DNA of 64,000 nt from Clostridiales bacterium (GCA_009911365.1 QXXF01000012.1:79195-143194), one strand, 5' to 3'; shown: positions 53,499 through 60,750, counted from the stretch's first letter. A program made the numbers and translations. Notes: a model not told the origin generated them from the sequence alone.

Positions 53499-54394
53499 TT
53501 CGTTTCCTCCTTACATTCCATCCTTTTCGCTATCTCGTAAATTACGTTGACCGTCACGCTGTTCCCGGCTTGTTTGTAAAGTTGCGTGTCGCTGTTGACC
53601 GCGGCGGCCCGTTCAAAATACTCATCGGGAAAGCCCTGCAATCTAAAGCACTCCCTCGGTGTCAGTTTGCGCACCATCTGGCCGTCCGTGACGATCATCG
53701 GCTCCCTGCCTCCGCCTCCCATGCCGTTCAGACACGGGGCTATTCCTTCGGTGTCGTACACCCTGCCCTGGTTAGGGTTGTCCCTAGTCTTTGTCGGCAT
53801 GACGTTGCCGATCTGCTTCACTTGTCCGTGACTAGTCGCTTCGCCTTCTCCGGTGAGAGGAAATACTTTTCCTCCACTTCGTCCTCTAAGATGTCCGACA
53901 ACGTACACTCTTTCCCTATTCTGGGGGACTCCGAAGTTTTTTGAGTTGAGAACGTCCCATTCCGCGTCGTACCCGATTTCGTCCAGCTCAACGAGAAGGC
54001 GGGCAAAGTCGTATCCTCGGTTAACAGAAATAAGATTCTTAACGTTTTCAACGAGTAAACGCTTGGGTCTACTTTCTTTTTCGATTGCCCTAAGAAGTCC
54101 CGTAACTGTGAAAAACAAGCCGCTGCGGTTTCCTTCAAATCCCCGCTGTTTTCCCGCGACGCTGATGTCTTGGCAGGGGAACCCGAAGCACCACGCGTCC
54201 GCCCTTGGAAGATCGGCAGCTCCAACTGTTCGTATGTCTCCCCCACTCCATTCTCCTTTCTTAGGCTCGTGCATCGCCCGGTAACTCTTTTCCGCGAATC
54301 TGTCCATCTCACAATGGCCGACGCATTCATGCCCGGCCATTTCCATTCCTAGCCGGAACCCTCCGATTCCGGCGAACAAATCCAAAAATGTCAC
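53495..54394 (-). CDS. DNA (cytosine-5) methyltransferase
   Basis: 299 residues with a GTG start. GTGA overlaps the stop of the adenine methyltransferase, and the longer ATG frame lies inside that gene. It has motif I TFLDLFAGIGGFRLG, the catalytic PCQ in GFPCQDISVAG, ENVKNLIS, QNRERVYVVG and the final YKQAGNSVTVNVI. All needed motifs are present. No restriction enzyme lies beside it. Confidence 0.92.
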   Translation of the reverse strand: MTFLDLFAGIGGFRLGMEMAGHECVGHCEMDRFAEKSYRAMHEPKKGEWSGGDIRTVGAADLPRADAWCFGFPCQDISVAGKQRGFEGNRSGLFFTVTGLLRAIEKESRPKRLLVENVKNLISVNRGYDFARLLVELDEIGYDAEWDVLNSKNFGVPQNRERVYVVGHLRGRSGGKVFPLTGEGEATSHGQVKQIGNVMPTKTRDNPNQGRVYDTEGIAPCLNGMGGGGREPMIVTDGQMVRKLTPRECFRLQGFPDEYFERAAAVNSDTQLYKQAGNSVTVNVIYEIAKRMECKEETK

Positions 54395-55080
54395 AGTTTC
54401 ATCCTCGTTTGCGCCCTCTCTTCCCTTAACCGCTCTCGTATCAGATCGCAATATTTTGGGTCGATCTCAAAGGCGACGTATTCAAATCCCATATCCTCGC
54501 AGGCCACCAGGCAGCTGCCGCTCCCCGCGTGGGTGTCCAGTATTTTGTCCCCCGGCTTGGCGTACTCCATGAGCAGCCATTTGTATAACGCCACGGGCTT
54601 CTGTGTCGGATGGATCCGTTTTTCGTTCTTTCGTTTGTCCCCCTGCTGGATGTGCCCCTCGGTTATGCTCTTTCCCTGCATCATCCCGTTCCACATGTAC
54701 CGGAACAACCTCACCGAGTCGTGCAGACTGCAATAAGCGATCTCGCAATCGCTGAAGCTGCTGCTTCCGTTACATTTGTCCCAGACTATACGGCCCGGCC
54801 CCAAGTTGGCGGCATGTGGGAAATAATTGATTCCCCATATGATCTGGTTTTTCGACACCCTGGTCAGTTCTTCAAAATATTCCGGTCCCGGCACCCGCCA
54901 ATTGTCGCTTTTTTGATAGTCCCTGCGCACCCCGATCGGGCTGATTCGTCTGCCGTAAAACCCCCTCTTTTCCGGTCCGCTGAAGTAGGGCGGGTCTGTG
55001 ATCGCCAGGTCAAAGTGTTTGTCCGGGAACTCTTTCATCCCTTCCTGGCAGTCCTCGTTATGTAGTTCCCCGAACTCCAT
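54391..55080 (-). CDS. DNA methyltransferase, N6-adenine/N4-cytosine class
   Basis: 229 residues. The catalytic motif is LAITDPPYFSGPEKRG, followed by HPTQKPVALYKWLL and the SAM-binding LDTHAGSGSCLVACED (order IV then I, beta class). It is coupled with the C5 methyltransferase by GTGA overlap; together they may protect phage DNA from host restriction. Confidence 0.9.
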   Translation of the reverse strand: MEFGELHNEDCQEGMKEFPDKHFDLAITDPPYFSGPEKRGFYGRRISPIGVRRDYQKSDNWRVPGPEYFEELTRVSKNQIIWGINYFPHAANLGPGRIVWDKCNGSSSFSDCEIAYCSLHDSVRLFRYMWNGMMQGKSITEGHIQQGDKRKNEKRIHPTQKPVALYKWLLMEYAKPGDKILDTHAGSGSCLVACEDMGFEYVAFEIDPKYCDLIRERLREERAQTRMKL

Positions 55081-55083
55081 CGC

Positions 55084-55443
55084 TCACTCCTTCAGCACCC
55101 TGGGATTGTAATGGCGGTTTTCGTGATGCTTCTCCGCTTTTCGCAATTCTCCTAGGACCTGCTTCAATTGGTTCACGGCTCCGCTGTTTTTTAACGCCCA
55201 GGCCGTCAGGAGATTCAGCTCTTCGATCGCGTCTTTGCAGTCTCTCCTGTCTCTTCGGTTTTGGGCCAGCAGCGTGGCGTGTTTGTTCCGCTCTTTGTAT
55301 CCGGTGCCCAGCTCTATGGCGTGGAGCAGGTCTCGCGTCAGATCGTCCTCCCGTTTCAGGCGTTCTTCCGCCATGGGCAGCAGCTTGACGCTTTCGTCCA
55401 GCAGGTCCAGGAAGGCTTTGACGGTTTCGGATCGCTTTTTCAC
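55084..55443 (-). CDS. Helical phage protein of unknown function
   Basis: 119 residues, almost all helix-forming and charged (VKAFLDLLDESVKLLP; RDRRDCKDAIEELNLL). I do not recognise it. It lies 3 bp upstream of the methyltransferase pair. Confidence 0.6.
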   Translation of the reverse strand: MKKRSETVKAFLDLLDESVKLLPMAEERLKREDDLTRDLLHAIELGTGYKERNKHATLLAQNRRDRRDCKDAIEELNLLTAWALKNSGAVNQLKQVLGELRKAEKHHENRHYNPRVLKE

Positions 55444-55447
55444 GTCT

Positions 55448-55765
55448 TCACCCTCTCCCTGTGCGTATGCCGCTTTCCATGTTCACGGTCTGTTTTTCCA
55501 CTTCTCCTACGCGTGCCGCCTTCCACGTCTGTGTCAAGGCCGCCCCGAAGATCAGCAGGGCCAGGGCTAGGACCAGTAATGCCCAACGAGCCGTTTTCCT
55601 GTCTTTTTTCTTCCTTCTCCGCTCTTTGTCTTCATCATGGTAATTTTTGCATTCCTTTTGCCTCGCTCCGCCACAGACCGTTTCGCAAAAGTCCGTCGCT
55701 TCCTTGATGCAGTCTTTGCAGCAGAGTTCCATCCCTTCCGGGCAATAATGCTTTTTACAACTCAT
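55448..55765 (-). CDS. Membrane protein with an N-terminal cysteine cluster
   Basis: 105 residues from MSCKKHYCPEGMELCCKDC (AAAGGAGG site). At least nine cysteines in the first 45 residues precede a basic stretch and one membrane helix (ARWALLVLALALLIFGAAL). Function unknown. Confidence 0.62.
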   Translation of the reverse strand: MSCKKHYCPEGMELCCKDCIKEATDFCETVCGGARQKECKNYHDEDKERRRKKKDRKTARWALLVLALALLIFGAALTQTWKAARVGEVEKQTVNMESGIRTGRG

Positions 55766-56148
55766 GCCCTTAGCCTCCTTTCCATTTCCGCCAGCTCCAG
55801 GCCCAGCTTGTTCGCCAGGTTGGTCCAGCCTTTTCTGTAGTATCGTTCCATTTTGCTTCTTGTTTTCTCGATCTTCATCCGCAACAGGTCCTGGCTCGTT
55901 TTGTTCTGCGCGCGGATGTTCGCCGCCGCTTCTTTCTCTTCTTTCTTCTGGCCGCGGTGCTTGTCCCACAGTTCTTTTTGCCGCCGCTGGATCCGCTCTT
56001 GCCGTGCTTGATACGCCGGATCGTCCAAGACGCAGGTCTCTAGCAGGCATTCCCCTGTTCCCTCATAATCTTGTCCCATGCACAGGGTTTCCCGTTTTGG
56101 GCAATATAAAAACGAGCCGTACTTTTCAACTCGCTCTTCTTTTGTCAT
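55762..56148 (-). CDS. Hypothetical phage protein with a coiled coil
   Basis: 128 residues from MTKEERVEKYGSFLYCPKRE; GGAGCGAGG precedes it. The first third has four Cys, the remainder is a charged helix. 4-bp overlaps on both sides. Function unknown. Confidence 0.6.
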   Translation of the reverse strand: MTKEERVEKYGSFLYCPKRETLCMGQDYEGTGECLLETCVLDDPAYQARQERIQRRQKELWDKHRGQKKEEKEAAANIRAQNKTSQDLLRMKIEKTRSKMERYYRKGWTNLANKLGLELAEMERRLRA

Positions 56149-56384
56149 TCCTCGCTCCTTTCCAATATCCATTCCCAGAAAGTTTCATCTTTGGCTTCCC
56201 CGAGCCAGGACGCCAACGCGTCCCAGCATGTTTCCATGCTCCAAAGGTCCTTGCGTTCTTCGATCGGGCAGTGGTCACAGTCATAGCATAGGTAGCAGAT
56301 CATTTTTGCCGCTCCCATGGCGCTTAGGCTTCGCAGGATTTCATGGTTGGTCACAGATAACTTCGTCCGATCAGCTCGATCCAT
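56145..56384 (-). CDS. Hypothetical phage protein, Cys-containing
   Basis: 79 residues from MDRADRTKLSVTNHEILRSL. It has ICYLCYDCDHCPIEERKDL and WDALASWLGE, typical of small phage proteins with a zinc-like Cys set. A GGAGG lies upstream. Function unknown. Confidence 0.58.
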   Translation of the reverse strand: MDRADRTKLSVTNHEILRSLSAMGAAKMICYLCYDCDHCPIEERKDLWSMETCWDALASWLGEAKDETFWEWILERSEE

Positions 56385-56797
56385 CTCGCCCTCGCTTCCT
56401 CCGGGGTGATTCCCAGCTCCGTTTGTTTCGCTTCCCAGGACTCCTGACAACCTTGCCGCAGTTCTTCCACTTCCTTCGCCGCCCACTTCTTTGGATCTGG
56501 AAACATGCCCGGAACGTTCAGGGCTTCCAGATCCGCTTTCCCCACGATTCCATGAAACAGCCTATGTATTGGCGGGCAGAGGTCCACCTGGAAGCCCAGG
56601 TCTATGCTGATCTGGTGTTTGCCGCTGCCGTAAAATAGTTCGTGCCGTTCGGCGCATGTCCGTCCGGTGTAGCGGCATCTTCTGTGGGCCTTGCCTTTCC
56701 ATCCGTTCTGTTTTTTCTTCTTCTTTTTCTTCTTTCCCTCCTTGGGAAAGGCGCAGGTCGCGTAAAACTCCCTGATCGCTTCTTTGTTTTCTTCCAT
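56351..56797 (-). CDS. HNH-nuclease-like phage protein with a polylysine tract
   Basis: 148 residues. After a KKKKKKKK tract it has RRCRYTGRTCAERHELFYG and LGFQVDLCPPIHRLFHG. The Cys pairs and His-Glu-...-His spacing resemble an HNH fold; catalytic status cannot be judged. It overlaps the next two ORFs. Confidence 0.62.
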   Translation of the reverse strand: MEENKEAIREFYATCAFPKEGKKKKKKKKQNGWKGKAHRRCRYTGRTCAERHELFYGSGKHQISIDLGFQVDLCPPIHRLFHGIVGKADLEALNVPGMFPDPKKWAAKEVEELRQGCQESWEAKQTELGITPEEARARWIELIGRSYL

Positions 56798-56949
56798 CTT
56801 TTTCTTTCCTCGCTTGTCCTTTTTAGCAGCAGGATGGCTTCCGTCTCCGTTGGGGCTTTGTGGCCCGTCAACGCACGGTCGATCCTGCTTCGCTGGGTTT
56901 CGTTGTCCCAGTGGGCTTTGTGCTCTTCATATCTTTCAGCGTAATTCAT
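56602..56949 (-). CDS. Hypothetical phage protein, long overlap with the downstream gene
   Basis: 115 residues as an open frame, but only about the first 52 (MNYAERYEEHKAHWDN ... ILLLKRTSEERKRW) look like a natural protein; the rest is the shifted reading of the HNH-like gene. A single added A in the A5 run near 56,800 would fuse both into one ORF, so a frameshift is possible. Confidence 0.45.
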   Translation of the reverse strand: MNYAERYEEHKAHWDNETQRSRIDRALTGHKAPTETEAILLLKRTSEERKRWKKTKKRSGSFTRPAPFPRRERRKRRRKNRTDGKARPTEDAATPDGHAPNGTNYFTAAANTRSA

Positions 56950-56973
56950 TTTTCTTTGTGATGGCCGTCCATT

Positions 56974-57162
56974 TTACGCCTTGCATGTTTCCTCCTCTCT
57001 CATTTGATTTTCAATCATCTGTTCCCGCAGCAGTCTCCAGATCGTAGCATTTGCGTGTTGTCTGATTTTTTCAAGCTCCTCCGGGGTTTTGTCACGATAC
57101 GCATCATCATTGATCTGGATCGTTGCCCCATGCTCTGTTTTCCACTCTTTCACAATCGCCAT
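56974..57162 (-). CDS. Small phage protein
   Basis: 62 residues from MAIVKEWKTEHGATIQIND, with AAAAGGAGTG before it. The rest is helical (EELEKIRQHANATIWRLL). A 20-bp palindrome lies 20 bp upstream, at 57,182-57,201. Function unknown. Confidence 0.65.
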   Translation of the reverse strand: MAIVKEWKTEHGATIQINDDAYRDKTPEELEKIRQHANATIWRLLREQMIENQMREEETCKA

Positions 57163-57181
57163 ACCCTTCACTCCTTTTCCC

Positions 57182-57201
57182 ATACATTTATCTAAATGTA
57201 T
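57182..57201. promoter_or_regulatory. Perfect palindrome, candidate operator of the early operon
   Basis: ATACATTTA-TC-TAAATGTAT: 9-bp perfect arms, directly upstream of the first gene of the long minus-strand operon. Confidence 0.5.
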
Positions 57202-57278
57202 TAGCTGGGTAAGTTGTCCTATTCCATAAAAGCGGCCCTGGTCCTTTTCTCTAAATCATTTTTATTAATGTTGCAGAT

Positions 57279-57512
57279 TTAACCACATTGATCTCTTCGC
57301 TTTTTTCTCAGCTTCCTATTTAAGTTATTCAGCCAGCACGCAAGTTCTTCACGCCTTGTGCTGGTTGTTACTTTTACCGGCTCTATTGCGTCCATAATGT
57401 TTGTGTCGCCACGTCTCTTAAAGGCTTTAGCCCATTTCACTTTGCGTCCGATAACTTTAGCAGCTGCTATATAGCGATTTCCGTTATGTTCGAATTCAAC
57501 ATAAATTTCCAT
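57279..57512 (-). CDS. Hypothetical phage protein
   Basis: 77 residues: EIYVEFEHNGNRYIAAAKVI and TSTRREELACWLNNLNRKL. It is basic. No family recognised. A 116-bp gap with a hairpin separates it from the next downstream gene. Confidence 0.6.
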   Translation of the reverse strand: MEIYVEFEHNGNRYIAAAKVIGRKVKWAKAFKRRGDTNIMDAIEPVKVTTSTRREELACWLNNLNRKLRKKRRDQCG

Positions 57513-57544
57513 CTTTCCACCACCTTCCTATCCCACCTTTACAT

Positions 57545-57628
57545 TTCCAACAATTTACTTTTTGCTGATTCCCCTTTATAATCTACTTACAGGCTGTACC
57601 AGAGCCGAGTAAAATAGAAAGGAGAATA
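57545..57628 (+). repeat. Promoter-leader repeat, copy A
   Basis: TTTACT, 17 bp, TATAAT, then CTACTTACAGGCTGTACC and AGAGCC, forming a small GGCT/AGCC hairpin, and a ribosome site GAAAGGAG. It is nearly the same as copy B at 60,667-60,750, three kb away, and each drives a plus-strand gene. Confidence 0.75.
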
Positions 57629-57634
57629 AGCCTA

Positions 57635-57844
57635 ATGCATAAAACTTATAACGGACACTGTAGTTGTCATGACGAAAAACGCTCTATTACAATTGAATAC
57701 CTTCGGGTACCGCCAAGTCATAACAATGCGGCAGCATACAAAAAGGATCAATTCTATGTATGTCCCGACTGCCATTTATCCAATGTTAGAGGGAGTGATG
57801 ATGTCTGCCCCATTTACGCCTCTGCGCCGGTGATTGTGCAGTAA
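57635..57844 (+). CDS. Cys/His-rich small protein under leader copy A
   Basis: 69 residues: HKTYNGHCSCHDEKRS at the start and YVCPDCHLSNVRG later; a zinc site is likely. It is one of three plus-strand genes in a minus-strand region. Its last 59 bp overlap the convergent gene at 57,786. Function unknown. Confidence 0.6.
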   Translation: MHKTYNGHCSCHDEKRSITIEYLRVPPSHNNAAAYKKDQFYVCPDCHLSNVRGSDDVCPIYASAPVIVQ

Positions 57845-58031
57845 ACCCCACGTTAGACTGCCGTATTATAGGCTGCATGGTTCCAAGCCAGTCACATTCA
57901 CATTCTTCTCTACGCTCACATAGGCTGCATGGTTCGGCAAAATTTGCTCCTCTTCTTTCTCCTGACTGGTCAAAGAACGTTTGTAGATGCCGGAGCATGC
58001 AGTCTATCGCTTTGATTTCTTTTTCTGTCAT
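57786..58031 (-). CDS. Small Cys-rich protein, paralog of 58,266-58,577
   Basis: 81 residues from MTEKEIKAIDCMLRHLQ (GGGGGTGAAG site). Its first ~60 residues match the paralog: EIKAIDCM, then FAEPCSLC and CDWLGTMQPI. The C-terminus differs and runs into the convergent gene, as if its end had been replaced by recombination. Confidence 0.62.
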   Translation of the reverse strand: MTEKEIKAIDCMLRHLQTFFDQSGERRGANFAEPCSLCERREECECDWLGTMQPIIRQSNVGFTAQSPAQRRKWGRHHHSL

Positions 58032-58064
58032 GTTCTTCACCCCCCTTCCTTACCCAGCATCCCT

Positions 58065-58250
58065 TTAATATTCAGCATTCATCATGGAAGCTCTGGCATT
58101 CATAATTGTTGCTAGAGCTTCCACGTCATCCTTCATAACTTCTAAATCCTTTCTTTCATCTATTTTTTGCTCAAAGCATTTACACACTTTTACAATTACA
58201 ATATCCAACTCATTCCTCATCTCTAGATATTCGGCTGTTGGCCTATGCAT
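58065..58250 (-). CDS. Small helical protein
   Basis: 61 residues: RPTAEYLEMRNELDIVIVKV and EALATIMNARASMMNAEY. A strong AAAGGAGGTG site precedes it. Function unknown. Confidence 0.6.
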   Translation of the reverse strand: MHRPTAEYLEMRNELDIVIVKVCKCFEQKIDERKDLEVMKDDVEALATIMNARASMMNAEY

Positions 58251-58265
58251 CCCGCTTCACCTCCT

Positions 58266-58577
58266 TTATCCTGCTTTCGGTTGCGACTGTTGCTCCTTTA
58301 GTAATTTCTCGATTCTTTTGAATTTGCTTAAAAATGGACGAATACGGCCGTTGCCCTGTTTGTCTTTTGACACCTCTAGTGATATAGCCTTTTGATTCGT
58401 TCCATATTTAAGAATCGGAATCATGATTTCTAGCCAGTCAAAATTGCAATCTGCATTCAATTTACATTTTTCACATGGCTCAGCAAAATCCGCAGCCTGC
58501 CTGTTGCTGGCTTGATTTAAAAAAGTTCCAATATGTTGAGCCATGCAGTCTATCGCTTTTATTTCTTGTTCTTTCAT
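58266..58577 (-). CDS. Small Cys-rich protein, paralog of 57,786-58,031
   Basis: 103 residues: EIKAIDCMAQHIGTFLNQ, FAEPCEKCKLNADCNFDWL. Four Cys may bind zinc. The last 57 coding/flanking bases (58,279-58,335) recur exactly at 60,298-60,354 as the end of another gene. The start uses the AAGTGGGGTGAAGAAG leader that recurs in this region. Confidence 0.65.
   Translation of the reverse strand: MKEQEIKAIDCMAQHIGTFLNQASNRQAADFAEPCEKCKLNADCNFDWLEIMIPILKYGTNQKAISLEVSKDKQGNGRIRPFLSKFKRIEKLLKEQQSQPKAG
58279..58335. repeat. 57-bp direct repeat, copy 1 (gene 3' end)
   Basis: By eye identical over 57 bases to 60,298-60,354. It codes for SKFKRIEKLLKEQQSQP in both places. Confidence 0.85.
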
Positions 58578-58610
58578 TCTTCTTCACCCCACTTCCTTAT
58601 TTTCTTCAAT
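58574..58610. repeat. Interspersed 36-bp repeat, copy 1
   Basis: TCATTCTTCTTCACCCCACT and TCCTTATTTTCTTCAA. On the minus strand it encodes IEENKEVG-stop followed by a GGGGTGAAGAAG ribosome site and the ATG of the next gene. Further copies start at 59,615, 60,211, 61,222 and 61,960. Confidence 0.85.
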
Positions 58611-58655
58611 ATCTGCCAAACAGATTTATTTGACAGCGTCACAAGCCATCTTGTC

Positions 58656-58865
58656 CTAAATGATAGCCAGGGCCAGCCCTAATCTTTCTGTTATGAGGAG
58701 TATCAATATGCCATAAAGCCACATTTTTGCCTCTATGATTTCCTGCATCACGGTTTCAGCTGTCGCTTCTTTCTTTTTGTGATAGGAGCGACAGTATTCT
58801 ATGTGCCACAGAACAACCATCCCTACAGCGATCACAATTCCAATCGCTATTTTTAACCCATCCAC
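58656..58865 (-). CDS. Two-helix membrane protein
   Basis: 69 residues with hydrophobic ends (LKIAIGIVIAVGMVVLWHI; MWLYGILILLITERLGLAL) and a charged middle. Function unknown. The start lies 2 bp after the HTH gene stop. Confidence 0.6.
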   Translation of the reverse strand: MDGLKIAIGIVIAVGMVVLWHIEYCRSYHKKKEATAETVMQEIIEAKMWLYGILILLITERLGLALAII

Positions 58866-58867
58866 TT

Positions 58868-59098
58868 TTACCCTACCTCCTTACTCTTTTCTCCATACGC
58901 AAGCAACTGATCCGGCGTTATGTTTATTACCCTGCAAATTTTAATCAGTTCATTCGCATCCAGCCTACGCCGTCCATTTATAATGTCGCTTAATTGTTGA
59001 GTTGTAAATCCGCAGGCAGCAGCCACGGCTGACTGCTTAAATTTACTGTCTCTGATTGCTGGCTTTAGGCATTCTCTTACATCAAATTCTATGCACAT
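58868..59098 (-). CDS. XRE-type HTH regulator (Cro-like)
   Basis: 76 residues from MCIEFDVRECLKPAIRD; the AAGGAGG site fits this ATG, not the GTG 12 bp upstream. The HTH is KQSAVAAACGFTTQQLSDII, then INGRRRLDANELIKICRVI. Possibly the Cro-like partner of the CI protein at 61,563. Confidence 0.75.
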   Translation of the reverse strand: MCIEFDVRECLKPAIRDSKFKQSAVAAACGFTTQQLSDIINGRRRLDANELIKICRVINITPDQLLAYGEKSKEVG

Positions 59099-59177
59099 TT
59101 GTCTCTTCACCTCCTTCTTTATCTTCCAATCTTTTACTTTTTGTGCTATACTTCGTTCTTGAAAGGAGTGAAGTATA

Positions 59178-59528
59178 GTGCATGATTACAATCAAATTTT
59201 TCTTAGTACGAAAGAGTTCTTCTATCTCCAGCAATTCCGTTTCCAAAAATATGTAGTTTGCGATTCCTATAAAGAACCCTATTCAACATTACGAAAGCTT
59301 TGTTTGATTAATCCACTTGATACTGGCCAAGTGGATTCAATGGGACAAAACATCCCCAATTATCATCGTTGCGCCTTATCTGAATTCGGAAGAAGATACC
59401 TCATTTACAGGCGTGAACAATTTTTTAAAGGTAAGTTCCCTGTTATAATCGCTTTCATTGCCTTAATTAAATCCTTTGATCATGAAATTTATTTATTCCT
59501 TTCATGGCTTCAGGATTTATTCTTTTAA
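59178..59528 (+). CDS. Plus-strand protein with C-terminal hydrophobic region
   Basis: 116 residues with a GTG start after GAAAGGAGTG. The middle (CALSEFGRRYLIYRREQF) resembles the end of a winged helix, and the C-terminus is hydrophobic (FPVIIAFIALI; YLFLSWLQDLFF). Its promoter region contains TTTACTTTTTG, as do leader repeats A and B. Function unknown. Confidence 0.55.
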   Translation: MHDYNQIFLSTKEFFYLQQFRFQKYVVCDSYKEPYSTLRKLCLINPLDTGQVDSMGQNIPNYHRCALSEFGRRYLIYRREQFFKGKFPVIIAFIALIKSFDHEIYLFLSWLQDLFF

Positions 59529-59576
59529 AAATGATATAATTAACGCACTGATCGCAATCACTAATGGTATATATGG

Positions 59577-59606
59577 ATGTCGTTCAAAAAACGACATTTT
59601 CTTTTT
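59577..59606 (+). terminator. Terminator of the plus-strand gene
   Basis: ATGTCGTT pairs with AACGACAT and is followed by TTTCTTTTTC. Confidence 0.75.
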
Positions 59607-59614
59607 CTCCTTTG

Positions 59615-59650
59615 TCATTCTTCTTCACCCCACTTCCTTGCTTTCTTCAA
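59615..59650. repeat. Interspersed repeat, copy 2
   Basis: Same element with two or three changes. On the minus strand upstream codons read YRLTKTGMKTFEESKEVG-stop, a C-terminal remnant without a start. About 150 bp of AT-rich sequence without a clear gene follows to 59,796. Confidence 0.75.
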
Positions 59651-59796
59651 AGGTCTTCATTCCTGTTTTAGTTAATCTATAGTTTTATCCGTATTTTTAT
59701 ATTGACATTTCAATACACCTTGTTTAGAATATATAAAAAACGTATATTCTACTTCGATCCCAATCATTCAATCCATTGCCACAAAACTATTAGAGA

Positions 59797-59901
59797 CTAA
59801 ACTTCAAGGGCTTTTCTGGTCGGCTTCATTAGCGCAGCTTTCGCTGGTATCGCCGCTTTCAATCTGCCTTTGTCCTTTGACGGTCTGCCCTTTGTGGTCA
59901 T
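59797..59901 (-). CDS. 34-residue basic peptide
   Basis: MTTKGRPSKDKGRLKAAIPA followed by KAALMKPTRKALEV. The ATG overlaps the stop of the preceding gene in an ATGA. It resembles small DNA-binding or AT-hook-like peptides (GRPSK), which is only composition-based. Confidence 0.45.
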   Translation of the reverse strand: MTTKGRPSKDKGRLKAAIPAKAALMKPTRKALEV

Positions 59902-59952
59902 CCGAACAATTTTGACATTATTGAAATCATGTTTGCTATGATACCGCCCGCC
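59896..59952. repeat. Direct repeat, complete copy (gene 3' end)
   Basis: 53 of 57 positions match 60,481-60,537 by eye. Codes for GGIIANMISIMSKLFG. Confidence 0.8.
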
Positions 59953-60059
59953 ACTACGGCCATGGCGATAAAAAACATCACCATGTTGTATTTCTCGGGT
60001 ATGATCGCCTCAAGCGCGTCCGCAATTTTGTCACACGCTTTTCTTGCTATGCTTTTCAT
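59898..60059 (-). CDS. 53-residue membrane protein
   Basis: Starts MKSIARKACDKIADALEA after GGGGAGGAG and ends with one helix, MVMFFIAMAVVAGGIIANM. A second copy of its end lies at 60,481-60,537. Function unknown. Confidence 0.6.
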   Translation of the reverse strand: MKSIARKACDKIADALEAIIPEKYNMVMFFIAMAVVAGGIIANMISIMSKLFG

Positions 60060-60070
60060 GGCTCCTCCCC

Positions 60071-60214
60071 TTACGCAAACAACCGCACTACCACTACGAT
60101 CACATTTGTTAACGTGCAAATGATCGATGCCGGAACAAGGATTTTAATTGCCAGCCTATAGTACTTATCTGGAGCGTTGAGCATGTCCCAAATTTTACTT
60201 TCTTCTTTTTTCAT
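60071..60214 (-). CDS. 47-residue membrane protein
   Basis: MKKEESKIWDMLNAPDKYYR, then one helix (LVPASIICTLTNVIVVVV). Its start uses interspersed repeat copy 3 as ribosome site. Function unknown. Confidence 0.55.
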   Translation of the reverse strand: MKKEESKIWDMLNAPDKYYRLAIKILVPASIICTLTNVIVVVVRLFA

Positions 60215-60247
60215 TCTTCTTCACCCCACTTCCTTATTTTCTTCAAT
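60211..60247. repeat. Interspersed repeat, copy 3
   Basis: Same element. In one minus-strand frame it encodes RGIKTIEENKEVG-stop, a remnant of the ribbon-helix-helix gene; the gene at 60,243 uses another frame. Confidence 0.85.
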
Positions 60248-60422
60248 TGTCTTTATGCCACGTTTTCGCTCCACATTCTTTTGGCTGCCGCGACTTTGGT
60301 TGCGACTGTTGCTCCTTTAGTAATTTCTCGATTCTTTTGAATTTGCTTAAAAATAGAAAGTGATTGATCGCCATACAAATGATTGAAATATTAATTCCTA
60401 TCCATATCGCTTTTTCAAACAT
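60243..60422 (-). CDS. 59-residue chimeric membrane protein
   Basis: MFEKAIWIGINISIICMAIN gives a membrane helix, followed by SKFKRIEKLLKEQQSQPK, identical to the end of the 58,266 gene, and then a tail read from the interspersed repeat in another frame. It looks like a fusion of three pieces. GGGTGAAG precedes the ATG. Confidence 0.5.
   Translation of the reverse strand: MFEKAIWIGINISIICMAINHFLFLSKFKRIEKLLKEQQSQPKSRQPKECGAKTWHKDN
60298..60354. repeat. 57-bp direct repeat, copy 2
   Basis: Identical to 58,279-58,335. Confidence 0.85.
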
Positions 60423-60480
60423 ATTTTCTTCACCCTACTTTCTTACTTTACAATTCATTTTTCTTCACTCTACCTTCTGT

Positions 60481-60540
60481 GGTTATCCGAACAGTTTTGA
60501 CATTATTGAAATTATGTTTGCTATGATACCGCCTGCCTTG
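60481..60540 (-). pseudogene. Fragment of a duplicate of the 53-residue membrane gene
   Basis: Only the last 16 codons (GGIIANIISIMSKLFG) remain, joined out of frame to the gene at 60,521-60,646. Confidence 0.75.
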
Positions 60541-60646
60541 CCTTTAAGATTTCCGCTCCGTTTTTGATAAGAGTCAGGCTTGTCCGATCCAGTTGTTTTA
60601 GGATCCCTACCATTCCTTCAATGTCTTTTCTTTTTTCGTTGGTCAT
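60521..60646 (-). CDS. 41-residue small phage protein
   Basis: MTNEKRKDIEGMVGILKQLD then RTSLTLIKNGAEILKARQAV. GAGGTGAGAAC precedes the start. Similar short helical proteins are common in Firmicutes phage regulatory regions; function unknown. Its end overlaps the duplicated fragment. Confidence 0.6.
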   Translation of the reverse strand: MTNEKRKDIEGMVGILKQLDRTSLTLIKNGAEILKARQAVS

Positions 60647-60666
60647 GTTCTCACCTCTTTTCATCC

Positions 60667-60750
60667 TTTCCAACAATTTACTTTTTGCTGACTCTCCTTT
60701 ATAATCTACTTACAGGCTGTGCCAGAGCCGAATAAGTAAGAAAGGAGTGA
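60667..60750 (+). repeat. Promoter-leader repeat, copy B
   Basis: TTTACT at 60,677, 17 bp, TATAAT at 60,700, the GGCT/AGCC hairpin at 60,715-60,729 and GAAAGGAG. Only a few bases differ from copy A. Confidence 0.75.
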
